8,099 nucleotides of DNA from JAWWBN01 sp033720955 (GCA_033720955.1 JAWWBN010000176.1:1-8099); one strand, 5' to 3'. Shown: positions 1 to 6,376, counted from the stretch's first letter. Notes: generated by a model not told the origin, from the sequence alone. Numbers and translations: made by a program.

Positions 1-978
1 AGCCCGGCTCTCGACGCCGGCCAGATCGCCGAGTTCGGCACCCTGCGGTGGCAGGGCGCGCTCCCGGCGGCGACCCGGGTGGCCTTCTCGGCGCGCAGCG
101 GGATCAGCGCCCGGCCCGACCGCACCTGGTCGCCCTGGACGCCGGTGGCCAGCGGCCGCGAGATCGCCCTGGGCGAGGTCCCCGCCGGCCGCTACCTGCA
201 GTGGCGGGCCGAGCTGACCGGCGACGGCAGCTCGCCCGAGCTGAGCCGGGTGACCGTCTCCTACCGCCAGCTCAACCTGCCGCCCAGGATCGACACCTTC
301 GCGGCCCTCGACCCGGGCGAGATCGTGGTGCCGGCCAACTTCAACCCCGCCAACCAGGTGTTCGAGCCCGCCCATCCCAACCGCGACGGCATCTTCACCA
401 CTCTGAAGCCGTCGGGTCCGGGTCAGGACGCCGGCGGAAAGACCCTCTGGAAGCGGGGCTACCGCACCCTGCGCTGGTCCAGCGAGGACCCCAACGGCGA
501 CGAGCTCCAGGCGAAGCTGGAGTTCCGGCGGGAGGGCGAGACCGAGTGGCTGCCCATGGCGGAGGAGATCGAGGCCTCCTTCTACAGCTTCGACGCCACG
601 GTGCTGCCGGACGGCGTCTACCGGTTCCGCCTGACCGTCGCCGACGGCGGCGGCGGCGACGCGGAGCGCTCGCTTTCGGCCGAGGAGACCAGCGAGCCGG
701 TGCTCGTCGACCACACGCCGCCGCGGCTGGTGAAGGTCACGCGCGACGGCGGCGCGCTCGCGGTCGAGGTGCGCGATGCCCTTTCGCCGCTGCGGGAAGC
801 GGTCGTCAGCGCCGACGCCAGCGAGTGGGCTCCGGCGCGGCCCCTGGACGGGCTCGTGGACGGGCGCGGCGAGACCCTGCAGGTGGAGCTGCCCGAGGGC
901 GCGAGAATGCTGCTGCTGCGGTTGACGGACGCCGCCTTCAACGTGGTCACCTTCGACCTGCTGCGGGAGGTCCCATGA
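1..978 (+). CDS. Partial: C-terminal part of a probable exported beta-sandwich (FN3/Ig-like) protein
   Basis: The frame is open from the first base, so the true start lies upstream of the window; about 325 residues are visible, ending in TGA. I do not recognise a named family. The first ~95 residues form a module with a 'TLRWQG...VAFSARSG...TWSPWTP...GRYLQWRAEL' pattern, closing with 'VTVSYRQLNLPPRID'. This looks like a beta-sandwich and resembles modules I associate with surface or periplasmic propeller proteins. Roughly codons 150-215 form an FN3-like unit ('LRWSSEDPNGD', 'LPDGVYRFRLTVADG'). After a 'VDHTPPRLVKV' linker near codon 235 comes a last Ig-like strand set. There are no cysteines, membrane segments or catalytic motifs in the visible part. 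The stop overlaps the coaD start (ATGA), so the two are probably co-translated although their roles look unrelated. Any N-terminal propeller or signal peptide would lie outside the window. The reading frame is secure; the function is unknown. Confidence 0.8.
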   Translation, partial: SPALDAGQIAEFGTLRWQGALPAATRVAFSARSGISARPDRTWSPWTPVASGREIALGEVPAGRYLQWRAELTGDGSSPELSRVTVSYRQLNLPPRIDTFAALDPGEIVVPANFNPANQVFEPAHPNRDGIFTTLKPSGPGQDAGGKTLWKRGYRTLRWSSEDPNGDELQAKLEFRREGETEWLPMAEEIEASFYSFDATVLPDGVYRFRLTVADGGGGDAERSLSAEETSEPVLVDHTPPRLVKVTRDGGALAVEVRDALSPLREAVVSADASEWAPARPLDGLVDGRGETLQVELPEGARMLLLRLTDAAFNVVTFDLLREVP

Positions 979-1463
979 GAGGGGAGCTCATCGCCGTCTA
1001 CCCCGGCTCGTTCGACCCGGTGCACAACGGTCACCTGGACATCATCCACCGCTGCCGCCCGCTCTTCGACCGGGTGATCGTGGCGGTTCTGCAGAACGAC
1101 GAGAAGCGGCCGCTCTTCTCGGTGGAGCGGCGTCTGCAGATGATCGGGCAGCAGATCGAAGGCTGCCCGGAGTGCGAGGTGAGGAGCTTCTCCGGGCTGC
1201 TGGTGGACTTCATGGACTCGGTCGGCGCCCAGATCATCGTCCGCGGCCTCCGGGCGGTGTCGGACTTCGAGTACGAGTTCCAGATGGCCCTCATGAACCG
1301 GCGGCTCAACAACCGGGTGGAGACGGTCTTCATGGCGCCGAAGGAGGAGTACAGCTACCTCTCCAGCCGGCTGGTCAAGGAGGTCTTCTTCCTGGGCGGC
1401 GACCTGACCGGGCTGGTGCCGGAGCGGGTGCTCCGGGTGCTGCGCGAGTCGGAGCGCGATTGA
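975..1463 (+). CDS. coaD: Phosphopantetheine adenylyltransferase (CoaD)
   Basis: CoaD is a cytoplasmic enzyme that transfers AMP from ATP to 4'-phosphopantetheine to give dephospho-CoA, the penultimate step of CoA synthesis. The 162-residue product matches the usual ~160. The N-terminus reads 'AVYPGSFDPVHNGHLDII', with the nucleotidyltransferase HxGH motif at residues 17-20. The middle contains 'IIVRGLRAVSDFEYEFQMA', the conserved substrate-binding Arg region of CoaD. The C-terminal part has 'YSYLSSRLVKEV', the family's (I/L)SS-x-LVKE ATP-binding segment; Arg stands at the variable position. I chose the ATG at 975 because it gives the canonical start immediately before the first beta strand. 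It sits 4 nt after a GGAGG (966-970) and overlaps the upstream stop as ATGA. The frame remains open upstream of 975, but that stretch is a shadow of the preceding gene. The downstream deaminase is coupled by a TTGA overlap. Confidence 0.96.
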   Translation: MRGELIAVYPGSFDPVHNGHLDIIHRCRPLFDRVIVAVLQNDEKRPLFSVERRLQMIGQQIEGCPECEVRSFSGLLVDFMDSVGAQIIVRGLRAVSDFEYEFQMALMNRRLNNRVETVFMAPKEEYSYLSSRLVKEVFFLGGDLTGLVPERVLRVLRESERD

Positions 1464-2539
1464 CCGCCGCCGCCGCGGCGGAGCCGGGAGTGCGGGAGTT
1501 CCTGGCGGCGATGCCCAAGGCGGAGCTGCACCTCCACTTCGAGGGGGCGATCCTCCCGGCCACCCTCCTGACCCTGGCGCGGCGGCGGCGGGTGACCCTG
1601 CCGGCCGACGACGAGGAGGGCCTCGCGCGCTGGTTCCGCTTCGACGACTTCGAGCACTTCGTCGAGATCTACGTGACGATCTCGAGCTGTCTGCGCGACC
1701 CGGAGGATTTCCAGCTCGCCCTGAGGCAGATCGCCGCCGAGCAGGAGCGTCAGAACGTGCTGGTGAGCGAGCTCCACTTCACGATCTCCACCCACGCCTT
1801 CCGCGGCGTCAACGCCGACGAGGTGGCCGACGCCCTGGGCGAGACCATCGGCGAGGAGCGGCGCCGCCGCGGGATCGTGCTGGGCCTCATCCCCGACATC
1901 GTGCGCAACATGCCCCGGGAGCGCGCCGACCAGACCCTCGAGTGGGCGCTGGCCCACCGCGGTCGCGGAGTGGTGGCGCTGGGGCTCGCGGGCATCGAGA
2001 GCTGGCCGCTGGCCCCCTTCGAGGAGCACTTCCAGGTGGCCGAGCGGGAGGGTCTCCACCGCGTGGTGCACGCCGGCGAGCAGGAGGGGGCCGAGTCGGT
2101 GCGGGCGGCGCTCACCCGGTGTGGCGCGGAGCGCATTGCCCACGGCATCGGAGCGATCGAGGAGCCGGCCCTGGTGGAGGAGCTGGCGGCTGCCGGAGTG
2201 CCCCTCGACGTCTGCCCCTCCTCGAACGTCCGCCTGGGGATGGTGCCCTCTCTGGAGGAGCACCCGCTGGGCCGGTTGGAGGAGGCCGGGGTCACCCTCA
2301 CTCTGGGGACGGACGATCCGCCGCTGTTCGAGACCTCCCTCAACCGCGAGTACCAGCAGGTCCACCGGGCCTTCGGACTGGGGCCGGAGCGGCTGGCGGG
2401 GATCGCCCTCGACGGCGTGCGGCACGCCTTCCTGCCGGCGGAGGAGCGCAGCGCGCTGGAGACCCGGTTCCGCGCGGCCTGCCACGAGCTGGGCGAGCGG
2501 CACCTGGGACGCCCCGTGGAGCCGGCCGTCGCCGGCTGA
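1460..2539 (+). CDS. Adenosine deaminase family aminohydrolase
   Basis: This is a zinc-dependent TIM-barrel aminohydrolase of the adenosine/adenine deaminase (ADA) family, probably cytoplasmic, releasing ammonia from a 6-aminopurine. All metal and catalytic motifs are present (numbered from the TTG): HLH at 24-26 inside 'PKAELHLHFEGAI', HAGE at 204-207, AHGIG with His228, and 'LGTDDPPLFETSL' with Asp285/Asp286. 'DVCPSSNVRLG' is the family's CPxSN motif. The 359-residue length is typical. I chose the TTG at 1460 because it forms a TTGA overlap with the coaD stop and lies 5 nt after GGAG (1451-1454). A GTG at 1490 with its own GGAG is nearly as good, while an ATG at 1511 would leave almost nothing ahead of the HxH strand. 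The 'DDPP-F-TSLNREY' segment is closer to adenosine than to fungal-type adenine deaminases. Aminodeoxyfutalosine deaminase of menaquinone synthesis is a relative that cannot be excluded, so I give no gene symbol. Confidence 0.9.
   Translation: MTAAAAAEPGVREFLAAMPKAELHLHFEGAILPATLLTLARRRRVTLPADDEEGLARWFRFDDFEHFVEIYVTISSCLRDPEDFQLALRQIAAEQERQNVLVSELHFTISTHAFRGVNADEVADALGETIGEERRRRGIVLGLIPDIVRNMPRERADQTLEWALAHRGRGVVALGLAGIESWPLAPFEEHFQVAEREGLHRVVHAGEQEGAESVRAALTRCGAERIAHGIGAIEEPALVEELAAAGVPLDVCPSSNVRLGMVPSLEEHPLGRLEEAGVTLTLGTDDPPLFETSLNREYQQVHRAFGLGPERLAGIALDGVRHAFLPAEERSALETRFRAACHELGERHLGRPVEPAVAG
2520..2537 (+). other. Stem-loop straddling the deaminase stop codon
   Basis: A perfect 7-bp inverted repeat, AGCCGGC / GCCGGCT, brackets a 4-nt loop. 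Its 3' arm ends on the first base of the TGA stop. No T-tract follows, so it is not a canonical intrinsic terminator. It lies a few bases before the -10-like element of the next gene. It could slow or end the coaD-deaminase transcript, or be chance in such GC-rich DNA. Confidence 0.45.
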
Positions 2540-2541
2540 GG

Positions 2542-2547
2542 TAGACT
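2542..2547 (+). promoter_or_regulatory. Putative -10 element (TAGACT) for a leaderless transcript of the CDGSH gene
   Basis: TAGACT fits the TAnnnT -10 pattern and is separated from the ATG at 2555 by 7 nt, which puts the expected transcription start at or next to the start codon. No Shine-Dalgarno is present in the gap and no convincing -35 box is seen. The same eight bases, TAGACTGC, recur at 7519-7526 in the equivalent place before another gene. The inference rests on position and recurrence, not on any transcript data. Confidence 0.6.
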
Positions 2548-2554
2548 GCCCGCC

Positions 2555-2794
2555 ATGGCTGACCCCCTCATCGCCGACCGTCTCCCCGCCGTCCTGGAGC
2601 TCGAGCCGGGCACCTACTGGTGGTGTCGGTGCGGCCGGTCCTCCAATCAACCCTTCTGTGACGGCTCGCACAAGGGGACCGAGTTCTCGCCGATCGCGAT
2701 CGAGCTGGAGGAGCCGAAGCGGCTCGCGCTCTGTCAGTGCAAGCACACCGGCAACGCCCCGCTCTGCGACGGCTCGCACTCGCGGCTCGATTGA
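2555..2794 (+). CDS. Dual CDGSH iron-sulfur domain protein (79 aa)
   Basis: This small soluble protein carries two complete CDGSH motifs of the mitoNEET type, C-x-C-x2-(S/T)-x3-P-x-C-D-G-S-H. The first uses Cys24, Cys26, Cys35 and His39; the second uses Cys60, Cys62, Cys71 and His75. Each motif is expected to bind one [2Fe-2S] cluster through three Cys and one His, so a monomer could carry two clusters, as in the CISD3/Miner2-like class. There is no membrane anchor. The likely role is electron or cluster transfer in the cytoplasm, but the partner is unknown. The N-terminal 'LELEPGTYWWC' and the linker 'IAIELEEPKRLALC' are typical of bacterial members. The ATG is preceded by a -10-like hexamer rather than an SD, which supports this start and suggests separate transcription from the deaminase 15 nt upstream. 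The DUF2071 gene follows after 37 nt. Confidence 0.93.
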   Translation: MADPLIADRLPAVLELEPGTYWWCRCGRSSNQPFCDGSHKGTEFSPIAIELEEPKRLALCQCKHTGNAPLCDGSHSRLD

Positions 2795-2798
2795 GCCG
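2783..2798 (+). other. Stem-loop straddling the CDGSH gene stop codon
   Basis: A perfect 6-bp inverted repeat, CGGCTC / GAGCCG, with the 4-nt loop GATT covers the TGA stop at 2792-2794. There is no T-run behind it. It lies between the CDGSH and DUF2071 genes and could act as a weak attenuator or 3' stabiliser. A chance origin is possible at this base composition. Confidence 0.4.
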
Positions 2799-2831
2799 GC
2801 CGGCGGGGAGGGAGGGGGCGGCTCGGCCGCG

Positions 2832-3575
2832 ATGATCTTCCGCACCGTCGTCCGCGACTGCCTCTACCTGAACTGGGCCCTGCCCGTGGACCGGCTGCCG
2901 CCGCTCGAGCCGCCGCTGGCCTACGACACCGTCGCGGGCGAGACGGGCGACGCCTGCTTCGTCTCGGTGGTTCTCTTCCGGCTGCGGGGTCTCCACCTCC
3001 AAAGCCTGCCCGCGCTGCGGCTCTCCCATCCGCAGCTCCTGGTCCGCCACTGCATTCGCGACGGCGACGGGCTGCCGGCGCTCTACCTGCGCTGTGTCCT
3101 GGTGCCGGCGTGGGTGCTGCCGGCGGCGCGGCTGGTGCTGCGCCAGCCGGCGCGCAGCGGCCGCTTCACGGTGCCGCGCGGCGACGGGGAGGGAGTGATC
3201 GCCGGACGGTGGGAGGTGCGCCGCCGCGGACGGCTGGCCCTCGCCGCCGAGCCGGGCGCTCCGGCGCCGAGCGCGGCCCCGGAGCTCGGGTCGTGGGAAC
3301 GGACGGTGCGCTACTTCCTGCGCCGCCGCGAGAGCTACTTTTCCACCTCGGGCGGCCTGCGCAAGATCTCGGTGCCGCCGCGGCTGTCGGAACCGGTGCC
3401 CATGAGCGTCGAGCTCGAGGAGGCGGCCCTCCTGGGCGGCTGCATCGGGCGCACGGCGCCCCGGGAGTGGCCGCCGCTGCACTCCGCCTGGCTGTCGCCC
3501 GAGGAGAGCTTCCTCTTCGAGGTCGGCGCCGCCGCCGAGGCGGCGCTGCCGCGGCAGGTCCCGGCGGCCGGGTAG
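2832..3575 (+). CDS. DUF2071 (YqjF-like) family protein
   Basis: The 247-residue product opens with 'DCLYLNWALPVDRLPPLEPP' and continues with 'DACFVSVVLFRLRGLHL'. This is the DUF2071 pattern of a 'LNW' strand followed by an '(S)V(V)xFR(L/M)RG' strand, and 'ALYLRCVLVPAWVLPAARLVL' matches the later conserved region of the family. DUF2071 proteins have an acetoacetate-decarboxylase-like beta fold; their biochemical role is not established, so none is assigned. The C-terminal quarter ('FLFEVGAAAEAALPRQVP') is poorly conserved in my recollection. There is no signal peptide or membrane span. The ATG is the only reasonable start, but the nearest SD-like GGAGGGAGG (about 2807-2815) is some 16 nt away, longer than usual, so initiation may be weak. 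It follows the CDGSH gene by 37 nt in the same direction and may share its transcript. It is convergent with the lipoprotein gene. Confidence 0.8.
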   Translation: MIFRTVVRDCLYLNWALPVDRLPPLEPPLAYDTVAGETGDACFVSVVLFRLRGLHLQSLPALRLSHPQLLVRHCIRDGDGLPALYLRCVLVPAWVLPAARLVLRQPARSGRFTVPRGDGEGVIAGRWEVRRRGRLALAAEPGAPAPSAAPELGSWERTVRYFLRRRESYFSTSGGLRKISVPPRLSEPVPMSVELEEAALLGGCIGRTAPREWPPLHSAWLSPEESFLFEVGAAAEAALPRQVPAAG

Positions 3576-3593
3576 GTCCGCCGGCGGCCGGCG
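3561..3593. terminator. Overlapping GC stem-loops between convergent genes
   Basis: Two alternative perfect inverted repeats occupy this gap. CCGGCGG (3561-3567) pairs with CCGCCGG (3578-3584) around a 10-nt loop containing the DUF2071 TAG stop. CGCCGG (3579-3584) pairs with CCGGCG (3588-3593) around a 3-nt loop, and this palindrome works on both strands. Neither has a T-tract. The 11-mer CCGGCGGCCGG also occurs twice, 20 bp apart (3561 and 3581). Position between convergent stops suggests a bidirectional terminator, but without U-runs this is inference. Confidence 0.4.
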
Positions 3594-3606
3594 AGGGTCC
3601 GTCGGT

Positions 3607-5031
3607 CTAGGGAGCCTCCTCGAGCGCCAGGAGGTAGCTGTCGAAGTAGAACTGCGCCACCCGGCCACGGTCGCCGTCGTCGGTAAGGGTCGCCAGGAAG
3701 CCGCCGAGCCGCTCGGCGGCGGCGAGGAGCTCCGGGTCGGCGTCCACCGTCCCCGCGGCATAGTGCGCCAGATCGTCCTCGACCACCGCGACGGCGCTCG
3801 CGGCCGGATCGGCGGGCGGCGCCGCGAGACGGGTGGCGAGGGCGCGCCCCAGGCTCTCGGCGTCCGCCGTCACCTCGCGCGGGAGCAGGAAGCCGCCGCA
3901 GGGGGGAGGCGTGGGGTAGCAGCCGACCGGACGCGGCGTGCAGCCGCCGGTGGCGGCGTCGCGCAGGGGCTCGCCGACGATCTTGGTGTCCTGCCAGGCG
4001 TCCCGGGTGAGCAGCCGCCACTCCGAGAGGTCGGTTCTCGACCAGGCCAGGTTGCGGGCTCCGGCGGCGAAGAGGGGATCCGGCCCGCGGATGTAGTCGA
4101 ACGCCGTCCCCGCCGGGTGGGAGTAGTAGGGGATCGCGTTGTCGTAGACGTCGTCGACCAGGATTCGCAGCCGGTCGCCCGTCCGGGCGTCGATCTCGAC
4201 CACCCGGAAGAGGCCGTCGCCGTCGTCGTCCTCGGAGACGACGGCCCGGGTGCCGTCCGGGTGCGGCGTCGCCGCCGACACCGGCCACCCGGGGGCGAAG
4301 AGAACCGTGTCCGCGCCGGTGCTCGTGTCGAGGGCGCGGATCTCGGTGCCCTGGCGGGTGCCGGGCGGCCCCGCGGTGTAGATCACCCGCTCACTGTCCG
4401 GCACCAGGGCGGGGTGGAAGCGGTCGCGGTCGGGAGTGCCGAGAAGCTCCCTCTCACCGGAGCCGTCGGCCTGCATCTGCCACAGCCGGTAGACGCCACC
4501 CGCAGCGGCGTGACGGACGAAGTAGATGCTGCCGTCGGCCGCGACCCACGGATGACCGTCCATCTCGCCGGCGGGCGGCCGGCTCAGTTGCGTGGCGTCG
4601 GTTCCGTCCACGGCCATCGACCAGATCTGGCCGTTGCCGGAGCCGGCGCCGTCGCCCGCGACGCCGCGCGTCCAGACGATGCGGTCGCAGTCCGGGGTGA
4701 AGACCGGGTGCTGGTTGAGCGTCGGCCAGACGTTCCGGGTGAGCTGCTCCAGGCTGGATCCGTCCTCCCCGATCAGGAAGATGTTGTAGGTCTCCTGCGG
4801 CCGGGCCGGGGCCGGCGGCCGCGGGCTGCTCCGGTTGGAGGTCCAGGTGAGCTTGCCGATCAGGCTGCAGTAGTTCCCGGCTCCGGGGCCCGCGGCGGGC
4901 GGGGCGGCGGGCTCGATCTCACGCCGGCCGCAGCCGACCGGGAGCACGAGGAGGACGAGGACGGCCCGGGCGACGAGGGCGGCGGGGCGGGTCGGGCGGC
5001 CGAGCCGCGGGGAGGCGAGGGTCGGGGTCAT
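3607..5031 (-). CDS. TolB/PD40-type beta-propeller protein, probable lipoprotein
   Basis: The product is 474 residues. The N-terminus has a basic/Pro-rich n-region, a hydrophobic core 'ALVARAVLVLLVLPVGC' and Cys34, so it is probably exported and lipidated. The lipobox is imperfect: -3 is Pro rather than Leu, giving L-P-V-G-C. From about residue 80 to 370 it carries some five or six PD40/TolB-like blades, each with an aspartate-rich 'DG(T/S)...LT' turn and a following 'HPxxxPDxxRIxYT' strand (for example 'GEDGSSLEQLT', 'AVDGTDATQLS', 'MQADGSGEREL'). The last ~105 residues lie outside the propeller. They contain three cysteines in a 'GCTPRPVGCYPTPPPCGG' stretch and an Ala-rich helical tail. No enzyme motif is visible; a binding or scaffolding role at the cell envelope is likely. 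The start was chosen at the ATG 5 nt behind a perfect AGGAGG. It is divergent from the DUF819 gene, and 166 bp separate them. Confidence 0.85.
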   Translation of the reverse strand: MTPTLASPRLGRPTRPAALVARAVLVLLVLPVGCGRREIEPAAPPAAGPGAGNYCSLIGKLTWTSNRSSPRPPAPARPQETYNIFLIGEDGSSLEQLTRNVWPTLNQHPVFTPDCDRIVWTRGVAGDGAGSGNGQIWSMAVDGTDATQLSRPPAGEMDGHPWVAADGSIYFVRHAAAGGVYRLWQMQADGSGERELLGTPDRDRFHPALVPDSERVIYTAGPPGTRQGTEIRALDTSTGADTVLFAPGWPVSAATPHPDGTRAVVSEDDDGDGLFRVVEIDARTGDRLRILVDDVYDNAIPYYSHPAGTAFDYIRGPDPLFAAGARNLAWSRTDLSEWRLLTRDAWQDTKIVGEPLRDAATGGCTPRPVGCYPTPPPCGGFLLPREVTADAESLGRALATRLAAPPADPAASAVAVVEDDLAHYAAGTVDADPELLAAAERLGGFLATLTDDGDRGRVAQFYFDSYLLALEEAP

Positions 5032-5036
5032 CACGA

Positions 5037-5044
5037 CCTCCTTT
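5037..5044 (-). promoter_or_regulatory. Strong Shine-Dalgarno (AAAGGAGG) of the lipoprotein gene
   Basis: On the minus strand AAAGGAGG lies 5 nt before the ATG at 5031, close to the ideal anti-SD complement. It decides the start: a GTG one codon upstream would be only 2 nt from it. The contrast with the SD-less starts at 2555, 5198 and 7532 suggests this gene is translated from a normal leadered mRNA. Confidence 0.8.
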
Positions 5045-5124
5045 CCGGGAGGCGGCGACGCCGGCCGACGGAGTCGGCGCAACCGGGTCGCCGGTCGAGA
5101 GAGCCGGCGGGCCGCGCGATCCCT

Positions 5125-5156
5125 GTGTGAAGGGGTTGGGCTCCACCCTCTCACAC
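5125..5156. promoter_or_regulatory. Long imperfect inverted repeat in the divergent intergenic region
   Basis: The outer arms GTGTGA (5125-5130) and TCACAC (5151-5156) match perfectly. After one A/C mismatch and one G-T pair, the inner GGGT (5133-5136) and ACCC (5145-5148) match, around a short GC-rich centre. It sits between the lipoprotein start (5031) and the DUF819 start (5198), about 30 bp upstream of the latter's -10-like element. A terminator is not needed between divergent genes, so an operator for a dimeric regulator or a 5'-leader hairpin of the minus-strand mRNA is more likely. No regulator is encoded in the window. Confidence 0.5.
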
Positions 5157-5185
5157 GAGGTCCCGGGAGGCAAGCCGGGGCGTGA

Positions 5186-5191
5186 TAGTTT
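5186..5191 (+). promoter_or_regulatory. Putative -10 element (TAGTTT) for a leaderless DUF819-leuB transcript
   Basis: GATAGTTT is a rare AT-rich patch in GC-rich surroundings. TAGTTT ends 6 nt before the ATG at 5198, with no SD in between; the nearest purine run, GGGAGG (5165-5170), is 27 nt upstream and too far to serve. No clear -35 hexamer is seen at 16-18 bp. It would drive the membrane protein and the coupled dehydrogenase. Confidence 0.6.
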
Positions 5192-5197
5192 CGCCCG

Positions 5198-6376
5198 ATG
5201 CCGGAGGCACCGTCCGTCATCCAGTCCCCCACCGCCGTTCTCGCCGTCCTCGCCGGGATCGCGGCGTTCTTCTTCTGGTTGGAGAGGGCCACGAGCTGGA
5301 AGGTCTTCCAGTACATCGTGCCGCTGATCTGGATCTACGCCACGCCCATGGTGCTGCGCAACGTCGGCGTCCTGCCGCCGTCCTCGCCCGCCTACGACGT
5401 CCTGCGGCAGTTCGGGCTCCCGGTGTTCATCGTGCTGCTGCTGCTCTCGGTAGACGTGGGCGCGGCCGTGCGGATCATGGGCAAGGGCGTGCTGGTGATG
5501 CTGCTCGGCACGGCGGGCATCGTGGTCGGCGCACCGGTGGGCTATCTCGCGGTCAAGGCCTGGCTCTCCCCCGACGCCTGGAAGGGGTTCGGCGCCCTCG
5601 CGGGGAGCTGGATCGGCGGCACCGGCAACATGGCGGCGGTGGCGGCGGGGCTCGAGACCCCCGCCGACCAGTTCGGCCTGGCCGTCCTGGCCGACACGGT
5701 GATCTACGTCGGGTGGCTGCCGCTGCTGCTGGTCTCCAAGAGCTTCGCCGACCGCTTCAACCGCTGGACCGGGGTCTCGGCGGACCGGGTCGCGCGGATG
5801 GAGGCGGCGGCCCAGGAGGCTGCCGAGGAGAAGCGGCCCCCCGAGGTGCGTCACCTGCTCTACCTGGGCGCCATCGCCCTCGGAGCCACCTGGCTGGCCG
5901 GCTGGCTGGCGCCGCGGCTCCCCGAGTGGCAGCCGATCCTCTCGACCTCGACGTGGGCCGTCCTCCTGGTGACGACCCTGGGCATCGCCCTCTCCTTCAC
6001 GCCGGCCAAGAGGATCCCGGCGTCCCACAACATCGCCATGGCCATCGTCTACGTCTTCGTGGCGCGGATGGGGGCCACGGCGTCGTTGGAGGGCCTGGCG
6101 CAGGCCCCCGCCTTCCTGCTGGGGGCGGCCATCTGGATCACGATCCACGGGCTCTTCTGTCTGGCCGGGGCGTACCTCTTCAAGGTGGACGTGCACAGCG
6201 CCGCCATCGCCTCTGCGGCCAACGTGGGCGGCGCCGCCTCGGCGCCGGTCGTGGCGGCCCACCACCGGGAGAGCCTGGTCCCGGCCTCGATCCTGATGGC
6301 CCTGATCGGCTACGCCCTGGGCAACTACCTGGCTTTCCTGACGGCCGGTCTCTGCGCCTGGGTGGAGCGGCTGTGA
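5198..6376 (+). CDS. DUF819 family multi-spanning membrane protein (putative transporter)
   Basis: The 392-residue product is mostly hydrophobic helices and matches DUF819 (YjcL-like) proteins. Spans are visible at about 11-28, 37-53, 72-86, 95-117 and 156-178, followed by a charged cytoplasmic-type loop at ~180-217 ('EAAAQEAAEEKRPPE') and a second set of helices to the C-terminus. Two matching Gly-rich re-entrant-like motifs, one in each half, read 'SWIGGTGNMAAV' (137-148) and 'SAANVGGAASAP' (339-350). They suggest an internally duplicated transporter fold. The substrate is not known for the family. The ATG is fixed by the upstream -10-like element and by the hydrophobic start. The stop overlaps the dehydrogenase start by four bases (GTGA), so the pair is translationally coupled. 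This hints that the carried substrate may be a carboxylate related to that enzyme's pathway, which is inference only. Confidence 0.85.
   Translation: MPEAPSVIQSPTAVLAVLAGIAAFFFWLERATSWKVFQYIVPLIWIYATPMVLRNVGVLPPSSPAYDVLRQFGLPVFIVLLLLSVDVGAAVRIMGKGVLVMLLGTAGIVVGAPVGYLAVKAWLSPDAWKGFGALAGSWIGGTGNMAAVAAGLETPADQFGLAVLADTVIYVGWLPLLLVSKSFADRFNRWTGVSADRVARMEAAAQEAAEEKRPPEVRHLLYLGAIALGATWLAGWLAPRLPEWQPILSTSTWAVLLVTTLGIALSFTPAKRIPASHNIAMAIVYVFVARMGATASLEGLAQAPAFLLGAAIWITIHGLFCLAGAYLFKVDVHSAAIASAANVGGAASAPVVAAHHRESLVPASILMALIGYALGNYLAFLTAGLCAWVERL

Noticed and set aside
1464..1481. CCGCCG repeat and CCGCCGCGGCGG palindrome after the coaD stop as a terminator or operator.
   Set aside because: It lies inside the start of the deaminase gene and encodes a run of alanines. 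The palindrome leaves no proper loop, so codon bias explains it.
1355..2845. A ~500-codon open frame on the minus strand opposite the deaminase and CDGSH genes.
   Set aside because: It mirrors two well-supported + strand genes. Its composition (runs of Gly, Arg, Pro, His) and lack of any motif are typical of antisense frames in GC-rich DNA.
2121..3575. A long + strand frame that extends the DUF2071 protein upstream by over 230 residues.
   Set aside because: The upstream portion overlaps the deaminase and CDGSH genes in another frame and is low-complexity. Family similarity begins at the ATG at 2832.
3576..3606. A small gene or RNA in the convergent gap.
   Set aside because: Only 31 bp separate the two stop codons, filled by GC palindromes. 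No start, SD or RNA-gene structure is visible.
5126..5155. TGTGA...TCACA reminiscent of a CRP/FNR-type site.
   Set aside because: The half-sites are 20 bp apart, whereas CRP sites have a 6-bp spacer. It was kept only as an unassigned palindrome.
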